Source of the DNA: Acididesulfobacillus acetoxydans
Lineage (GTDB): Bacteria > Bacillota > Desulfitobacteriia > Desulfitobacteriales > Desulfitobacteriaceae
Assembly (NCBI RefSeq): GCF_902729405.1
Contig: NZ_LR746496.1
Coordinates: 124,001 to 188,000, forward strand
DNA: 64,000 nt
Direction: 5' to 3'
A program made the position numbers and the translations under genes. Numbering within the stretch: position 1 is the first letter of the stretch; each line of letters starts with the position of its first letter. Positions 9,305 to 18,952 of the stretch are shown here, in pieces. Below the pieces are notes generated by a model. It did not search any database, was not told the origin of the DNA, and saw nothing but the letters and a program-made list of their open reading frames with translations.

Positions 9305-10561
9305 TCAGTACTGTTCCGTCTCAAAACCCATTTGGGCGAGGGCAGTCGCCGAAGCGGCCACATCTTCCGAAGCGGAGCCTATCTGACCGGCCGTCACCGT
9401 CAAGGCGTCAATCTGCTCGGCAATCTCACGCACCTGCTGGATGCTGGAATTGATCGCCGACATAATCTCGCCGAAACCTGCCACCACTTCTCCCGCCTCT
9501 TGCGCGGCGGCCTGCATCGCCTGCGTGGTCTCACGAATAGCCTGGTTGACCGCTAAGGTATTTTGCTTGGTCAATGTGATCATGGAACTGATTTCGCGCA
9601 CCGATTGTTCGGAGTGATTGGCCAGCTTTTTCACTTCTTCCGCTACCACCCCGAAACCGCGCCCGCTGTCTCCCGCCCGCGCGGCTTCGATGGCCGCATT
9701 GAGAGCAAGCAGATTCGTTTGCGAAGCGATCTCTTTGATCACATCCGTGATGGAGGCGATCCGGGCCGAACTCTCGTCCAACTGAGTCATTTTCTCCCGC
9801 GTCTGCCCCGTCATTTCCGCCAGCTCCAACATCCGCTCCGAAATGCCCTGAATCTTGGCTGCTCCTTCTTTCGCCAGAGTATCCACTTTCTTGGAAAACT
9901 GCGCGGCTTCCGCCGCGTTGTTCGAGATCAGACCGGTGGCCTCATGCATCTGGGCCGCCGAAGCCGCCGTTTCCTCGGAAGAAGCCGCCAACGTCTGGCT
10001 GGCATCGTTAACCCGCTGCTGCAGAAGGGATATTTTGGCCAAGGCCGCTTCCAACTCACTTTTTTTGTCGATCTCCGACATATAGGATTGGATATAGCTG
10101 GCCATCACCACCTGCTGATCAAAACTGCGAATCCTGCTCAAAGCCGCGCTCACCTGCAGAGCTTTCTCTTTTTTTCTGCGATAAAACCGGAAAATGCGCG
10201 GCTCTATTTCGTCAAACAAAACCTGATAGGCTCCCAAGTAGTAAAACGAGGGTAAATCGGTCCGCTTATGCACTTGTCCGATCGTCACGCGCCAGGCCAT
10301 AAACTCCTCGTCTATCCGTTCCGGGAAGAGCGAAAGCAGATATTTCTTCATCGTCACCCGTAATCGCTCCACCGAAGAAAACCGGTCAATAATCGCCTTC
10401 AGACCAGGAACCGTCGTAATGTGGGCATAAAAGTTGCGCACGATCTCATCCGCTTCCTGCTCCATCAAAGGTCGGATCTCACGCACCAAGGCCAGTTCGC
10501 TTTCATTCAGCCGCAGTAATTGCAGGGATTCTTTCAAATCAAATTCTTTCAACTCCGGCAC
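9305..10561 (-). CDS. Globin-coupled methyl-accepting chemotaxis sensor (HemAT-like)
   Basis: The N-terminal 175 residues match the protoglobin/globin-sensor domain. The likely proximal haem ligand is the His in [11 protein letters not shown] near residue 112. The C-terminal part is a soluble MCP signalling domain with the conserved hairpin tip ([20 protein letters not shown], about residues 270-290), flanked by long coiled coils. No transmembrane segments are present, as in HemAT. The protein probably senses O2 or another gas and signals to CheA/CheW. An oxygen or NO avoidance role is reasonable for an anaerobe but is inference. Confidence 0.88.
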   Translation of the reverse strand: MPELKEFDLKESLQLLRLNESELALVREIRPLMEQEADEIVRNFYAHITTVPGLKAIIDRFSSVERLRVTMKKYLLSLFPERIDEEFMAWRVTIGQVHKRTDLPSFYYLGAYQVLFDEIEPRIFRFYRRKKEKALQVSAALSRIRSFDQQVVMASYIQSYMSEIDKKSELEAALAKISLLQQRVNDASQTLAASSEETAASAAQMHEATGLISNNAAEAAQFSKKVDTLAKEGAAKIQGISERMLELAEMTGQTREKMTQLDESSARIASITDVIKEIASQTNLLALNAAIEAARAGDSGRGFGVVAEEVKKLANHSEQSVREISSMITLTKQNTLAVNQAIRETTQAMQAAAQEAGEVVAGFGEIMSAINSSIQQVREIAEQIDALTVTAGQIGSASEDVAASATALAQMGFETEQY

Positions 10562-10876
10562 CCCAAGCCCCCCTCATCAGCTTCACTTTACCCCGTTCGC
10601 ATCCGGTGCCCCCTGTGGCACCCGGTATGCGCGAGCGACTTCTTAACAAGGTAGAACATTCGTGTTCGCCGGACATAATTCCTGCTATTTATCGACTTCA
10701 AGCGACTTTTTCTCGCAGTACGAATTCTACCGAACCAACGCGTCCCAAGGCAAGGCTGCTCCCTCAATTGATGCCCCCAGCCACTACGACAAAAGGCGGT
10801 TCCGAGATAACGGAACCGCCCTTGCCCGCCGGCAGCTCACACTCGACAGCTGTCCGGCAAAGATGTTAAACCGGTC
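10562..10876. other. Intergenic region between the glutamate operon and the globin-coupled sensor
   Basis: The region holds the terminator of the fumarase operon at its right end and, presumably, the promoter of the sensor gene at its left. GAACA-N4-TGTTC at 10654-10667 is a short palindrome that could be an operator. No gene was seen. Confidence 0.4.
10791..10820 (-). terminator. Rho-independent terminator closing the glutamate-catabolism operon
   Basis: A 10-bp perfect stem (10795-10804 with 10811-10820) has a 6-base loop and is followed on the minus strand by TTTT. It lies 57 bases after the fumarase beta stop codon. Confidence 0.8.
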
Positions 10877-11434
10877 TTAGGCCCTCCGGTACTGCGCTTT
10901 GCCGGTCTCATAAAGGTTGTTTCCCTCACTGTCAATAATCACCATGGCCGGGAAATCCTTCACAATCAAGCGCCTCACTGCCTCCGGACCCAGCTCCGGA
11001 TAAGCGATGACCTCCGCGGCCACGATGCATTTGGCGATGAGTGCCCCGGCCCCGCCAATCGCGCCGAAATAAACGGCTCCATGTTTCTTCATCGCCTCAA
11101 TAACCTCTGCCGAACGCAGCCCCTTGCCGATCATTCCCGTCAAACCAAGAGCCAGGAGGGTGGGAGAGTAAGCATCCATCCGGCCGCTCGTCGTCGGTCC
11201 GGCGGAGCCGATCACCTGACCCGGCTTAGCCGGAGTGGGCCCGACAAAATAAATTATTTGATCCTTTACGTCAAAAGGCAAAGCCTCACCCCGGGACAAT
11301 GCCTCCACCATTTTCTTGTGGGCGGCATCCCTGGCCGTATAAACCACTCCGTTGATCAAAACATTGTCACCGGCTTTCAGGCCCGCTACCATTTCGTGCG
11401 TCAACGGGGTTTCAATCCGCTTAATTTCAGCCAT
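10877..11434 (-). CDS. Class I fumarate hydratase-family beta subunit, possible mesaconase
   Basis: The 185-residue protein matches the C-terminal (beta) subunit of two-subunit, iron-sulfur fumarases and tartrate dehydratases. Landmarks are DNVLINGVVYTARDAAHKK, YFVGPTPAKPGQVIGSAGPT and GAIGGAGALIAKCI. It overlaps the alpha subunit stop by one base, so the pair is translationally coupled. Established knowledge: in organisms with the methylaspartate pathway, a class I fumarase acts as mesaconase, hydrating mesaconate to citramalate. Its position at the end of a glutamate mutase/methylaspartase operon makes that role likely here, though fumarate hydration is not excluded. Confidence 0.87.
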   Translation of the reverse strand: MAEIKRIETPLTHEMVAGLKAGDNVLINGVVYTARDAAHKKMVEALSRGEALPFDVKDQIIYFVGPTPAKPGQVIGSAGPTTSGRMDAYSPTLLALGLTGMIGKGLRSAEVIEAMKKHGAVYFGAIGGAGALIAKCIVAAEVIAYPELGPEAVRRLIVKDFPAMVIIDSEGNNLYETGKAQYRRA

Positions 11435-12291
11435 TACGCTTCCCTCCCTTCCAGAGTGACCCCTTTATGCCGCGTCGAGTGGCAGCCGATATTGACGGCC
11501 ATCGGCATTCCGGCAATATGAGTGGGGTAGACCTCTAAGTTCACAGCCAAAGCCGTCGTCGTCCCACCGAAACCCTGAGGGCCGATGCCCAGTTTATTGA
11601 TCCGTTCGAGCAACTCTGCCTCAATCTTGGCCAACCGCTCCTCCGGATGATGCTCTCCGACCGGACGCAAAAGCGCTTTTTTGGCCAGGAGGGCCGCTTT
11701 CTCCATCGTGCCTCCGACACCGACCCCGACGATGATCGGCGGGCAGGGATTGCCTCCGGCTTTATCCACCGTATCCACCACGAACTGCAAAACCCCTTCC
11801 AAACCGTCCGAAGGCTTGCCCATCTTGAGGGCGCTCATGTTCTCGCTCCCCGCACCCTTCGGCGCAACCACCAGGCGGATTCTGTCCCCGGCGACAATAT
11901 TATAATGGATAACAGCCGGAGTATTGTCTCCGGTGTTGACCCGGTCAAAGGGGTCTTTGACCACGGATTTGCGCAGATAGCCTTTTTCATAGCCGCGCCG
12001 CACCCCTTCATTCAGCGCATCCGTCAGAGCACCTCCGACGACATGGAGATCCTGCCCCACCTCGACAAATACGACCGTCATCCCGGTGTCCTGGCACATG
12101 GGTACCCGTTCATCATGCGCCACTTGAGCATTTTCGATCAGGCGATCCAAGACTTCCTTCCCCAGTGGGGACGCTTCACTCTCCCGGGCCCGCCGGAAAC
12201 TGGCCATGATGTCCTCGCCGAGATCATAGTTAGCTTCAAGACAGAGCTGCTCCAGGGCCTCAACAATGCGATCCACATGAATCTCTTTCAC
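11434..12291 (-). CDS. Class I fumarate hydratase-family alpha subunit, possible mesaconase
   Basis: The 285-residue protein matches the alpha subunit of two-subunit, oxygen-sensitive hydratases. Three conserved cysteines are suited to bind a [4Fe-4S] cluster: in VPMCQDTGM near residue 63, in [14 protein letters not shown] near 187, and in [10 protein letters not shown] near 273. The active site forms with the beta subunit encoded immediately downstream. In this operon it is expected to process mesaconate made by methylaspartate ammonia-lyase. The 156-base spacer to the upstream activase gene contains no clear terminator, so cotranscription is likely. Confidence 0.88.
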   Translation of the reverse strand: MKEIHVDRIVEALEQLCLEANYDLGEDIMASFRRARESEASPLGKEVLDRLIENAQVAHDERVPMCQDTGMTVVFVEVGQDLHVVGGALTDALNEGVRRGYEKGYLRKSVVKDPFDRVNTGDNTPAVIHYNIVAGDRIRLVVAPKGAGSENMSALKMGKPSDGLEGVLQFVVDTVDKAGGNPCPPIIVGVGVGGTMEKAALLAKKALLRPVGEHHPEERLAKIEAELLERINKLGIGPQGFGGTTTALAVNLEVYPTHIAGMPMAVNIGCHSTRHKGVTLEGREA

Positions 12292-12447
12292 GCTTTTTTC
12301 CCTCCCGTGTTCGTAGTTCGATATCCGCAGTTCGATACCTGTACCTCGGTACTTATACTCTGCCGGCTCTGATCCGTGCCCCCTTCGCTGTCCCGGGACC
12401 GGCGTCCGCGGTTCCCTCCCCGCTTCAACCTGCCGGAGATCGCAGCC

Positions 12448-13239
12448 TCAGACTTCGGGGTAAAGACAACAACCGATGGCTCCGTTAAATTGAGGCTCCG
12501 CCGGCACGGTCACTTCCCTGCCGGACCCGTCGGCCAAGAGCTTGCGCACCGCCTGATTATAAGCGACCCCGCCGGTGAAAACCAACTTTTCACCCGGAAA
12601 GGAACGGAGTAAAGGAAGAATGCGCCTGACGATCGTGGCGTTGACTCCGGCGGCCAGTTTGCAAAGCGGCCGGCCCTCGACGATCTTGCCGATGAGTTCA
12701 CTTTCGCCGAAAACGGCGCAGGTGGAATTGAGTTCCACCGGATCTTCTGCATGCCGGCCCAACTCCTCCAGACTCATGCCGAGGACATGGGCCATATTTT
12801 CCAGATAACGGCCGGAAGAAGCCGCGCACTTGTCATTCGTTTGAAAATCCACCATCTTGCCTTTACGCACCTGGATAATTTTGCTGTCCTGGCCGCCCAA
12901 ATCCACCAGGGTGAAATCCCTCAGCCCACTTTGATACATCGCCCCTAGGACGTGTGCTTTTAACTCCGGTATCGCCTCCCCGCCGGCCAATTCCAAAGTG
13001 TTACGCCCATAGCCGGTCGACACCAAGGTCTGGACCGATTCCAGGCCCAGGCGGGCAAAATCCACGCTGAGCTTGTCCCCTTCTTTGCGCCCGTAATTCC
13101 GGTAAAAAGCGATGGTGTCAACGCGCTCGAGACGCAAAATCCGGCCCAATCCTTCTCCTATTCCCCGCTCGGCCAGGGCAATCTTGACACTCCGACTGCC
13201 CAGGTCGACCCCGCAAATCAATTCCGCCAGAGCAATCAC
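12448..13239 (-). CDS. 2-hydroxyacyl-CoA dehydratase activase (BadF/BcrD/HgdC-type ATPase)
   Basis: The protein is an ASKHA-fold ATPase: ICGVDLGSRSVKIAL (phosphate 1), LVDLGGQDSKII (phosphate 2) and a C-terminal FTGGVAYNQAV. Two cysteines match those that hold the intersubunit [4Fe-4S] cluster of HgdC: NDKCAASSGRYLE and NSTCAVFGESE. Such proteins hydrolyse ATP to inject a low-potential electron into their partner dehydratase or reductase. The open frame extends back to a TTG at 13428, but homologs begin close to the ICGVDLG segment, so I chose the GTG at 13239; the ribosome binding site is weak and the start is uncertain. The partner is the gene just upstream. Confidence 0.85.
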   Translation of the reverse strand: MIALAELICGVDLGSRSVKIALAERGIGEGLGRILRLERVDTIAFYRNYGRKEGDKLSVDFARLGLESVQTLVSTGYGRNTLELAGGEAIPELKAHVLGAMYQSGLRDFTLVDLGGQDSKIIQVRKGKMVDFQTNDKCAASSGRYLENMAHVLGMSLEELGRHAEDPVELNSTCAVFGESELIGKIVEGRPLCKLAAGVNATIVRRILPLLRSFPGEKLVFTGGVAYNQAVRKLLADGSGREVTVPAEPQFNGAIGCCLYPEV

Positions 13240-13428
13240 CCCCGCAACTTTTATACACCCCCGCCGCAGCCGGGGAAAACAACTTTCAGCCCCCGCGCCA
13301 ATGCCCTGCGCACCCATGGGCGCAGGGGCCGGAATCATACGACCGCTAACCCAAGTCAGCCCTGCGCTGCGGCTAAGCCGGCGGAATTCACGCGCCAAGG
13401 AACCCTCTGCAACCCGGTGAAGCCGCAA

Positions 13429-14436
13429 TTACTCCCTCAGCATGTCCAAAAAGGATTCCAGGCGCATCTTGCTCCTGGCGTCAAGGCCCGTCGGATTCTC
13501 CCCTTCCAGACTGAGAACCGGGTAAGGCAGCTTCCTGCGGATGATCAGATCCTCAATCTGGCGATAGCAAAAACTCTGGGTATAGTGAACAATTCCGTCC
13601 AGGTCCCGCCTTTCCGCCTCTCTCAGGATATCTGCCAGCCGCTCGAAAACGGAATACGGATAAGTGTAGAGGCGATACTGTTCCACGATGTCCCGGGTGG
13701 CAAAAGGCATCGTAAACTGCCGTTGCACTTCGTTGTAGACGACTCTGGCTCCCCGGCTTGCCAGAAAATCGTACAAATCCGTAAAAATCGGCGGCACACC
13801 GACGAAGCCCAGCCTGATCTCCTTTTTGCCCCGCAGCCGGCCCTCGCGCCCCGGCTGCGGCTCCCTGCGGCGCGCTTCGGCGATGAATTTTTCCATCTCG
13901 GCGCCAAATCCCTCGGGATCCCCGTTAAAATCCGAACAGGAAACCTGGAACAGATGGTTTTCCAGGCCGCTCACCTTGTTTTCCTGCCAGGTTAAGCGGT
14001 CGATTTCCCAAGCTGAAGCCCGGAGTAGATCTAATCGCTCCTTTTCCCGTCGGACGGCCTCCCACGAGGTCCCCAGGGCCTCGATTAGTTTCTCGATCTG
14101 CAGGCGCAGCATGTCTTGGTCCCGATCGTAGGGAAAAGCAAAAGGCAAAATCTGCAGACCCTCCAGAGCCCAGGTTTCCATCAAGGCGTGCGTGTTGCTG
14201 CAATCCCCTTGGGTAACGGCGATAATCCTGCGGATATCGGGATGGTGGAGAGCCGTCGAATAAAGTCCTTTGATCCAGCCGCAGACACTGCGCGGATAGC
14301 CGGCCAATTCCGCCTCCTCCACCCGCTTCATGGCATCCAGGCCGGTAATAAAGATGTTATTTAAGTCAACAGGAGTCTCCCCCGCCGCATAGATGACTTC
14401 CATGGGGACCGTCGTGGTCAGGCCAATCTTACCCAT
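13429..14436 (-). CDS. 2-hydroxyacyl-CoA dehydratase D-component-like protein (HgdB/YjiM family)
   Basis: The 335-residue protein belongs to the HgdB/BcrC/YjiM superfamily. It has only four cysteines; three in family-conserved places (SVCGWIKG, QGDCSNTH, QSFCYRQIED) could carry one [4Fe-4S] cluster with an open site. A GGAG site before the ATG at 14436 fixes the start, 2 bases after the mal stop. The partner activase follows. Only one large subunit is encoded, unlike the heterodimeric 2-hydroxyglutaryl-CoA dehydratase, so this resembles single-component YjiM-type proteins or reductases. Its substrate is unknown; the operon suggests a C5 acid or its CoA ester, which is inference. Confidence 0.82.
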   Translation of the reverse strand: MGKIGLTTTVPMEVIYAAGETPVDLNNIFITGLDAMKRVEEAELAGYPRSVCGWIKGLYSTALHHPDIRRIIAVTQGDCSNTHALMETWALEGLQILPFAFPYDRDQDMLRLQIEKLIEALGTSWEAVRREKERLDLLRASAWEIDRLTWQENKVSGLENHLFQVSCSDFNGDPEGFGAEMEKFIAEARRREPQPGREGRLRGKKEIRLGFVGVPPIFTDLYDFLASRGARVVYNEVQRQFTMPFATRDIVEQYRLYTYPYSVFERLADILREAERRDLDGIVHYTQSFCYRQIEDLIIRRKLPYPVLSLEGENPTGLDARSKMRLESFLDMLRE

Positions 14437-14438
14437 GA

Positions 14439-15716
14439 TCAGCTCCAAAAAGCCCTTTGCCGGTGCGTCTTCTTGCTTTCCTTCGCCCGCAAAACCGCCA
14501 GGGTCCGATTCATCTCGTTATGGACAATCATATACCCTTCATCCACACCCATCCCGGGTTTGGCCAACATTTGATCCGGACGTGCCGCCAGGGCAACGTG
14601 CACCGCCACCCGCCCGCCGCAATCCGTCTCATTGCATGAGCCTCCCACATAAGCGCCAATGCCCCGTTTCTTGGCGTAAAGGACCGCTTCGATCGTGTTT
14701 TGAATCCCACCCAGATCCGGAGTTTTGATCTGCACCATGTCGGCCGCTCCGGCATCGACAAATTCGACAATATCCTCATAGGTGTTGCACCACTCGTCCG
14801 CTACGATTTCCACCTTGATCCCCTTCGCCCGCAGGGCTGAGCGCAAAGCCTTGAGGGCTTCCAGCTGCCCCTCTTTGCTCCCTGCGTCCATGGGACCCTC
14901 GATACGCAAATCGAACGGATCGGCCGCCTTTTCCAACTCGCCCAGATAGTTCGCCATCTTGTCCGTGTCCTCGCCGAAAGCCAGGCCTATCGTCCCGTAT
15001 ACATCAATATGGAGCGTGGGATGGTAATGCCGGTCTCCCAAAGTCACGATGCGCTTTTTCAGCCATTCCACATACTCCAGCAGGAGTTCCCCGTTTCGCC
15101 CCAATTTGCTTTCCACATTATTGATCAAAGCGTGAGGCAAAACCCCGGCCCGTTTAATGATGGCTTTGTCCGCATTTTCATAGCGCTCATCCCCCGTTTG
15201 GGTGAAGATCGGCACCGGCTCCAAAATCAGGGGCAAATTGTACTCTTGCGCGATGATCTCCGTCATCGTCAGGCGTTTGGCTTTGGCCACGCCGTCCAAA
15301 ATGGCCTGGCTCACCCCGTAACGAATAGCGGTATGGTAGCGTCCTCCACGGGACCGGGTCAGCTCTTCTGTCATCTTGGTCAAACGCCGAAAAGAATCCA
15401 GATCCTGCCCCACCAATTTGGGCCGGATCTCTTCCAAAATGACCGGGATGAAATCCTCAGCCAGAAACAGGGGATCCCTCCCTCCTGTTCCGGAATATTG
15501 TACGGCGGCACAGTCCCCATAAGCAATCTGCCCGTCTTCCAAGACGAGAATGACCGAAATCGACTCCCCGCGCTGGCGTACCGCCGTAAACCCCTCAGTT
15601 AAAGGCTCTCCGGTATAAGCAAATCCGTCATGAGCCGCCCCGGCCTTAATCGCCTGTTGGTCGTCAAAATAGAACCCCGTCAGCCCGGGTGCCGCCAGCA
15701 CATCCACTATCTTCAT
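14439..15716 (-). CDS. mal: Methylaspartate ammonia-lyase
   Basis: This enolase-superfamily enzyme eliminates ammonia from (2S,3S)-3-methylaspartate to give mesaconate. The N-terminus MKIVDVLAAPGLTGFYFDDQ, the barrel segments LHIDVYGTIG and RIEGPMDAG, and DMVQIKTPDLGGIQNT holding the catalytic Lys near residue 325 are all typical. The length is 425 residues, against about 413 for the family. A GGGAGGA site 6 bases upstream favours the ATG at 15716 over the earlier GTG of the open frame. It acts directly after glutamate mutase, whose genes lie upstream in the same operon. Confidence 0.95.
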   Translation of the reverse strand: MKIVDVLAAPGLTGFYFDDQQAIKAGAAHDGFAYTGEPLTEGFTAVRQRGESISVILVLEDGQIAYGDCAAVQYSGTGGRDPLFLAEDFIPVILEEIRPKLVGQDLDSFRRLTKMTEELTRSRGGRYHTAIRYGVSQAILDGVAKAKRLTMTEIIAQEYNLPLILEPVPIFTQTGDERYENADKAIIKRAGVLPHALINNVESKLGRNGELLLEYVEWLKKRIVTLGDRHYHPTLHIDVYGTIGLAFGEDTDKMANYLGELEKAADPFDLRIEGPMDAGSKEGQLEALKALRSALRAKGIKVEIVADEWCNTYEDIVEFVDAGAADMVQIKTPDLGGIQNTIEAVLYAKKRGIGAYVGGSCNETDCGGRVAVHVALAARPDQMLAKPGMGVDEGYMIVHNEMNRTLAVLRAKESKKTHRQRAFWS

Positions 15717-15809
15717 ACTAAATCCTCCCACCGTTCAATTCAAGGAACTTCAATTATATAGAAACTAGACAAGCCATAGGCTGAAACAATGCTCGAACCG
15801 CAAGGAGCG

Positions 15810-15986
15810 AACCCCGATGACCCAACCATGATGATCCAACCACAATGATCGAATCACGATGATCGAACCGCGATGATCGAACCACGAACATCGAACCACG
15901 AACATCGAACTGCGAACATCCAACCACGAACATCGAACTGCGAACATCGAACTGCGAACATCGAACTGCGAACATCGAACTGCGGG
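15810..15986. repeat. 14-bp tandem array (12 full units plus a partial one)
   Basis: The unit is close to AACTGCGAACATCG, with AACCACGAACATCG variants; units near glmE are nearly identical and those near mal are more diverged. The array starts immediately after the glmE stop codon (minus strand) and ends about 90 bases before mal. Because 14 is not a multiple of 3, all three frames read as a 14-residue repeat, which explains the spurious open frames over it. Confidence 0.9.
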
Positions 15987-17441
15987 CTACCCTCTCGGTC
16001 GGCCGACGAGCATCCCTTTACCGATAGCGTAAATGTCGTCGATAACCATCTGGAAGGAGGGATCCCTGCCTTCGTCCCGCCCCCTGCGGGCGATGCGTTC
16101 TTGATGAAAATCCCTGATCTCTCTGTCAAAAGGCAGGCAGCCGAAATCGAGGATCCTTACCGCACCTGTCGTATCCCGCGCCGGCAAAATTTTCCCCACA
16201 TTAAACCGGCTGGGAGCAAACGGCACGTCGATTACACCGGCCTGAAAAGCCCGCACACTTCCCACAGCCATATCCCCTTCACCCAGTTCCAGAACTTTGT
16301 CCAGAATAAGGCGGGTCTCCCTTAGAATCATCTTTTCTTCCAGAGTCAGTTCCTCCGTCTGCGGCAGGGTTTGATCCCTGAGCATGTTCAAGACCTGTTT
16401 TGTCGTCCGCAGGCCCGCGGCATTTGCTTCCTTCGTCGGAATACCCAAGGCCTCATGCGGGGTCTTCACGATCACCTTGGTCGCTTTACCCAGAGCCGCG
16501 GCCACCGCTCCCCAGGAGATAACCCCGTACGCTTTGGCTTCATCCTGCGGGAACCCACCCATCCACTGATGGAACACAGTCGTAATCATCACCTCGGGAT
16601 AACCCAGCTTTTTCAAGTACTCTTGCGCCAAAAGCGGCAGAGTATGCAGGGCCGCCACATCCTGAATCAAGTTTCCGCACTGCCCGTAGCCCAAGCTCAG
16701 ACTCTTTACTCCCTGGGCTACCGCGAGCACCGCTTCGATGACTCCTACCGCATGGGAGATCGAGGGAGGGACCAGCGTGCCGGTCAACGGCCCAAACGGT
16801 TCGCGGTTAATCCGAACCCCATTTTCCTCATAAAGCCCGACGAGTCGATCCACATATTGCCAGTACTTAATCGTATTCTCCACGGGGACATCTTTAGCAT
16901 AGGGAATATTGTAAGAAATCGAACCACCCTCGAAATCTGTAAAACCCCCGGCCAAAGTCACTTCCGCCAGCAAGCGGGCATCCGGAGTCCCGTGGCGCAC
17001 CTGAACCGGTACCCCGACGCTTTCCACAACCCGGCGGCAAGCCATCACACCATGGTTGACCGCAGGAAACCCGTTCAGCATCGAGCGGCCGATGCTCCGG
17101 CTTTCCTCAATTCCCCCCTGGGCCTCTTTATAGCGGTTTTGCCGGGTATAAGAGTCGATAGTCGTAGGCAGGAGGTCCGCTCCTCCCTCATCCTGCAGGT
17201 AACGAAGGAGCTCGATGTGTTCGCTGATCAGGGCCACTCCGGCCCGGGGCTGAGCATAAGTCACGCCTTTCGCTTTGCCCTGCGCCAACTTTGCCGCCAT
17301 AACCTTGGCGGCGGGCAGTTCTTTCTGATAAGCGACCGCCTCGTCAAAATCCACTTCTTTGCCCGTCGGCCAGGCGGTCAGCACCTCTTGCCGCTGACGC
17401 CCGAACTCCTCCGGATCCATCTGTTTAACCGACAACTCCAT
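15987..17441 (-). CDS. glmE: Methylaspartate (glutamate) mutase, epsilon subunit
   Basis: GlmE is the catalytic barrel subunit of the B12-dependent mutase that converts L-glutamate to (2S,3S)-3-methylaspartate. The 484-residue length fits the family (about 483). Diagnostic stretches include [36 protein letters not shown] and [10 protein letters not shown], which line the substrate pocket and the cobalamin face in known structures. A GGAGG site precedes the ATG, which lies within the end of glmL (17-base overlap), so translation is coupled. It works with GlmS, encoded two genes upstream. Confidence 0.96.
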   Translation of the reverse strand: MELSVKQMDPEEFGRQRQEVLTAWPTGKEVDFDEAVAYQKELPAAKVMAAKLAQGKAKGVTYAQPRAGVALISEHIELLRYLQDEGGADLLPTTIDSYTRQNRYKEAQGGIEESRSIGRSMLNGFPAVNHGVMACRRVVESVGVPVQVRHGTPDARLLAEVTLAGGFTDFEGGSISYNIPYAKDVPVENTIKYWQYVDRLVGLYEENGVRINREPFGPLTGTLVPPSISHAVGVIEAVLAVAQGVKSLSLGYGQCGNLIQDVAALHTLPLLAQEYLKKLGYPEVMITTVFHQWMGGFPQDEAKAYGVISWGAVAAALGKATKVIVKTPHEALGIPTKEANAAGLRTTKQVLNMLRDQTLPQTEELTLEEKMILRETRLILDKVLELGEGDMAVGSVRAFQAGVIDVPFAPSRFNVGKILPARDTTGAVRILDFGCLPFDREIRDFHQERIARRGRDEGRDPSFQMVIDDIYAIGKGMLVGRPRG

Positions 17442-18834
17442 CCGTTTTCCCTCCTACAAGCTTAACCAAGTATTTTTTCATCATACGCAGGGCCGTTCCG
17501 GGAGCGATTTCCCGCAACAAGCCCATAGCTGCCAGGATATATTCTCCATCCAGGTAAAACGCCGGGTCCTGCGGCTTAAGAACCCCCGCCTGCAGCGGGT
17601 CGAAGAGGGCCCCCCGCAGAATCTCCAGAGGCCGGGAATGGTACAAGAGCACCCCGCCCGTTCCAATCACCGCCGGGAGCTGTGTCAAATCCTTGCCGTG
17701 CTGCAAGTAGGTGGCACCGAAAGGAGTGTAGACAACTTCCAGCGTGCCGGCGTGCCTTTCCACCGCCAGCTCAACCGCCAGGCGGCCCATCGCGATATCA
17801 AAATCCCTCTCTTCATCCGTTGCGGGCAGCCGCCAGGGCTCCTTGGCGCAGAGTTCCAAGCGCTCCCGCACTTTCTCCTCCGGCCAGCCCAGGTTTCCCG
17901 CCAGGCGCTTACCCGCCGCCTCGCCAAGGGCCGGGGCGCTGTAGCGCATGCCCAGGTCCCCTTCTACCGTCCGTTTAGCAAAAGGTTCCGGCAGCCCTTT
18001 CAGCATGACCCCCGCTTTACTGGGCTCTCCCTTGGCCAGAGAATGGACATCCGTGGTCGCGCCACCCACATCCACAACCAAGAGTTCACCCAACCCCTCC
18101 TCTTCGCCTTCCCCTTGGGCCAACAGCTCCGCGGCCGACAAGACGGCGGCGGGGGTGGGCATCAGCACTCTTTCCATAAATTCTTCCGCTTTATCGAGTC
18201 CTTTGGCCTGGACGATATTTTGCAGGAAGACTTCCCGAATGGCCGAGCGGGCGGATTCCACGGACAACACATTGAGCTCGGGCATGACGTTTCCCGCCAC
18301 CACCACCGGGGCATGGCGCCGGCCCAGGATCTCCGCCGCCTCGCGGGCCACCACCTTGTTACCGGCCACCACCACCGGCAGACTCAGGGGCAGCCGGCTT
18401 AAATGCTCCGCATTTTTCAGGAGAATCTCTTTATTTCCCCCGTCCGTTCCTCCCGCTAAGAGCAGAAGGTCCGGGCGCAGAGAAACAATCTCCTCCAAAT
18501 CATCCGGGGAAAGTTCATAACTGAACACTCGCAAGACCCTGGCCCCGGCACCCAAAGCCGCCCGGCGCGCCGCTTCTGCCGTCAGTTCCTTGACCAGGCC
18601 GCTGGCGACCATTTTCAGTCCACCCGCCGCACTGCTGCAAGCGAGCTTGCGCACGAAATTCCAGCCGCCTTCCGGCTCGGGAATCTGGGCCAGAGCCTCG
18701 TTCAGCCCATCCATAATATTTCCCGCAATCGTCGTTCCGGCCTTAGCCGTCCCTACGATTCTTTCCTCCGCCAAGTCCACGACCGTCACTTTTGTATATG
18801 TGCTGCCAAAATCGACTAATAACACCGCCTGCAT
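17425..18834 (-). CDS. glmL: Glutamate mutase-associated ASKHA ATPase MutL/GlmL
   Basis: The 469-residue protein has the MutL signature: [18 protein letters not shown] at the N-terminus (phosphate 1), [16 protein letters not shown] near residue 125, and [13 protein letters not shown] near 255. It sits between glmS and glmE, the usual order for this cluster. The family is thought to be a chaperone or reactivase of the mutase, by analogy with other ASKHA reactivases; this has not been shown for every member. The open frame begins 65 codons earlier, but that stretch is repeat-derived; the ATG at 18834 with GGTGAGG upstream matches homologs. Confidence 0.92.
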   Translation of the reverse strand: MQAVLLVDFGSTYTKVTVVDLAEERIVGTAKAGTTIAGNIMDGLNEALAQIPEPEGGWNFVRKLACSSAAGGLKMVASGLVKELTAEAARRAALGAGARVLRVFSYELSPDDLEEIVSLRPDLLLLAGGTDGGNKEILLKNAEHLSRLPLSLPVVVAGNKVVAREAAEILGRRHAPVVVAGNVMPELNVLSVESARSAIREVFLQNIVQAKGLDKAEEFMERVLMPTPAAVLSAAELLAQGEGEEEGLGELLVVDVGGATTDVHSLAKGEPSKAGVMLKGLPEPFAKRTVEGDLGMRYSAPALGEAAGKRLAGNLGWPEEKVRERLELCAKEPWRLPATDEERDFDIAMGRLAVELAVERHAGTLEVVYTPFGATYLQHGKDLTQLPAVIGTGGVLLYHSRPLEILRGALFDPLQAGVLKPQDPAFYLDGEYILAAMGLLREIAPGTALRMMKKYLVKLVGGKTDGVVG

Positions 18835-18851
18835 ATCCTCACCCCCACAAT

Positions 18852-18900
18852 CGAAGTCCGTGGTCCGAAATCCGAAGTCCGATGCCCGAAGTCCGATGCC
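18852..18900. repeat. Short 14-bp repeats between glmS and glmL
   Basis: CGAAGTCCGATGCC occurs twice in tandem, with a related 14-bp unit and a 7-bp half unit beside them. The period is the same as in the arrays at 15810 and 20495, but the unit sequence differs. Confidence 0.7.
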
Positions 18901-18952
18901 CTCTGTTCGGAGAGTATCAGACAGCGGCCGGACACCCGCAGCCGTTTTCCCC

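Noticed and set aside
9073-9453. 126-codon open frame with PSELISSEPIP-type repeats
   Set aside because: It arises from the 15-bp array and then runs antisense through the chemotaxis sensor gene; no ribosome binding site precedes it.
10654-10667. GAACA-N4-TGTTC palindrome as a LexA box
   Set aside because: The Firmicutes LexA site has a shorter spacer (CGAAC-N4-GTTCG) and no SOS gene is adjacent.
15754-15975. Open frames reading FDVRSSMFVVR-like repeats
   Set aside because: They are translations of a 14-bp non-coding array and appear in several frames at once, as expected from a period that is not a multiple of three.
15810-15986. Regular direct repeats suggesting a CRISPR array
   Set aside because: The units are contiguous 14-mers without unique spacers, and no cas genes are present; this is a tandem array.
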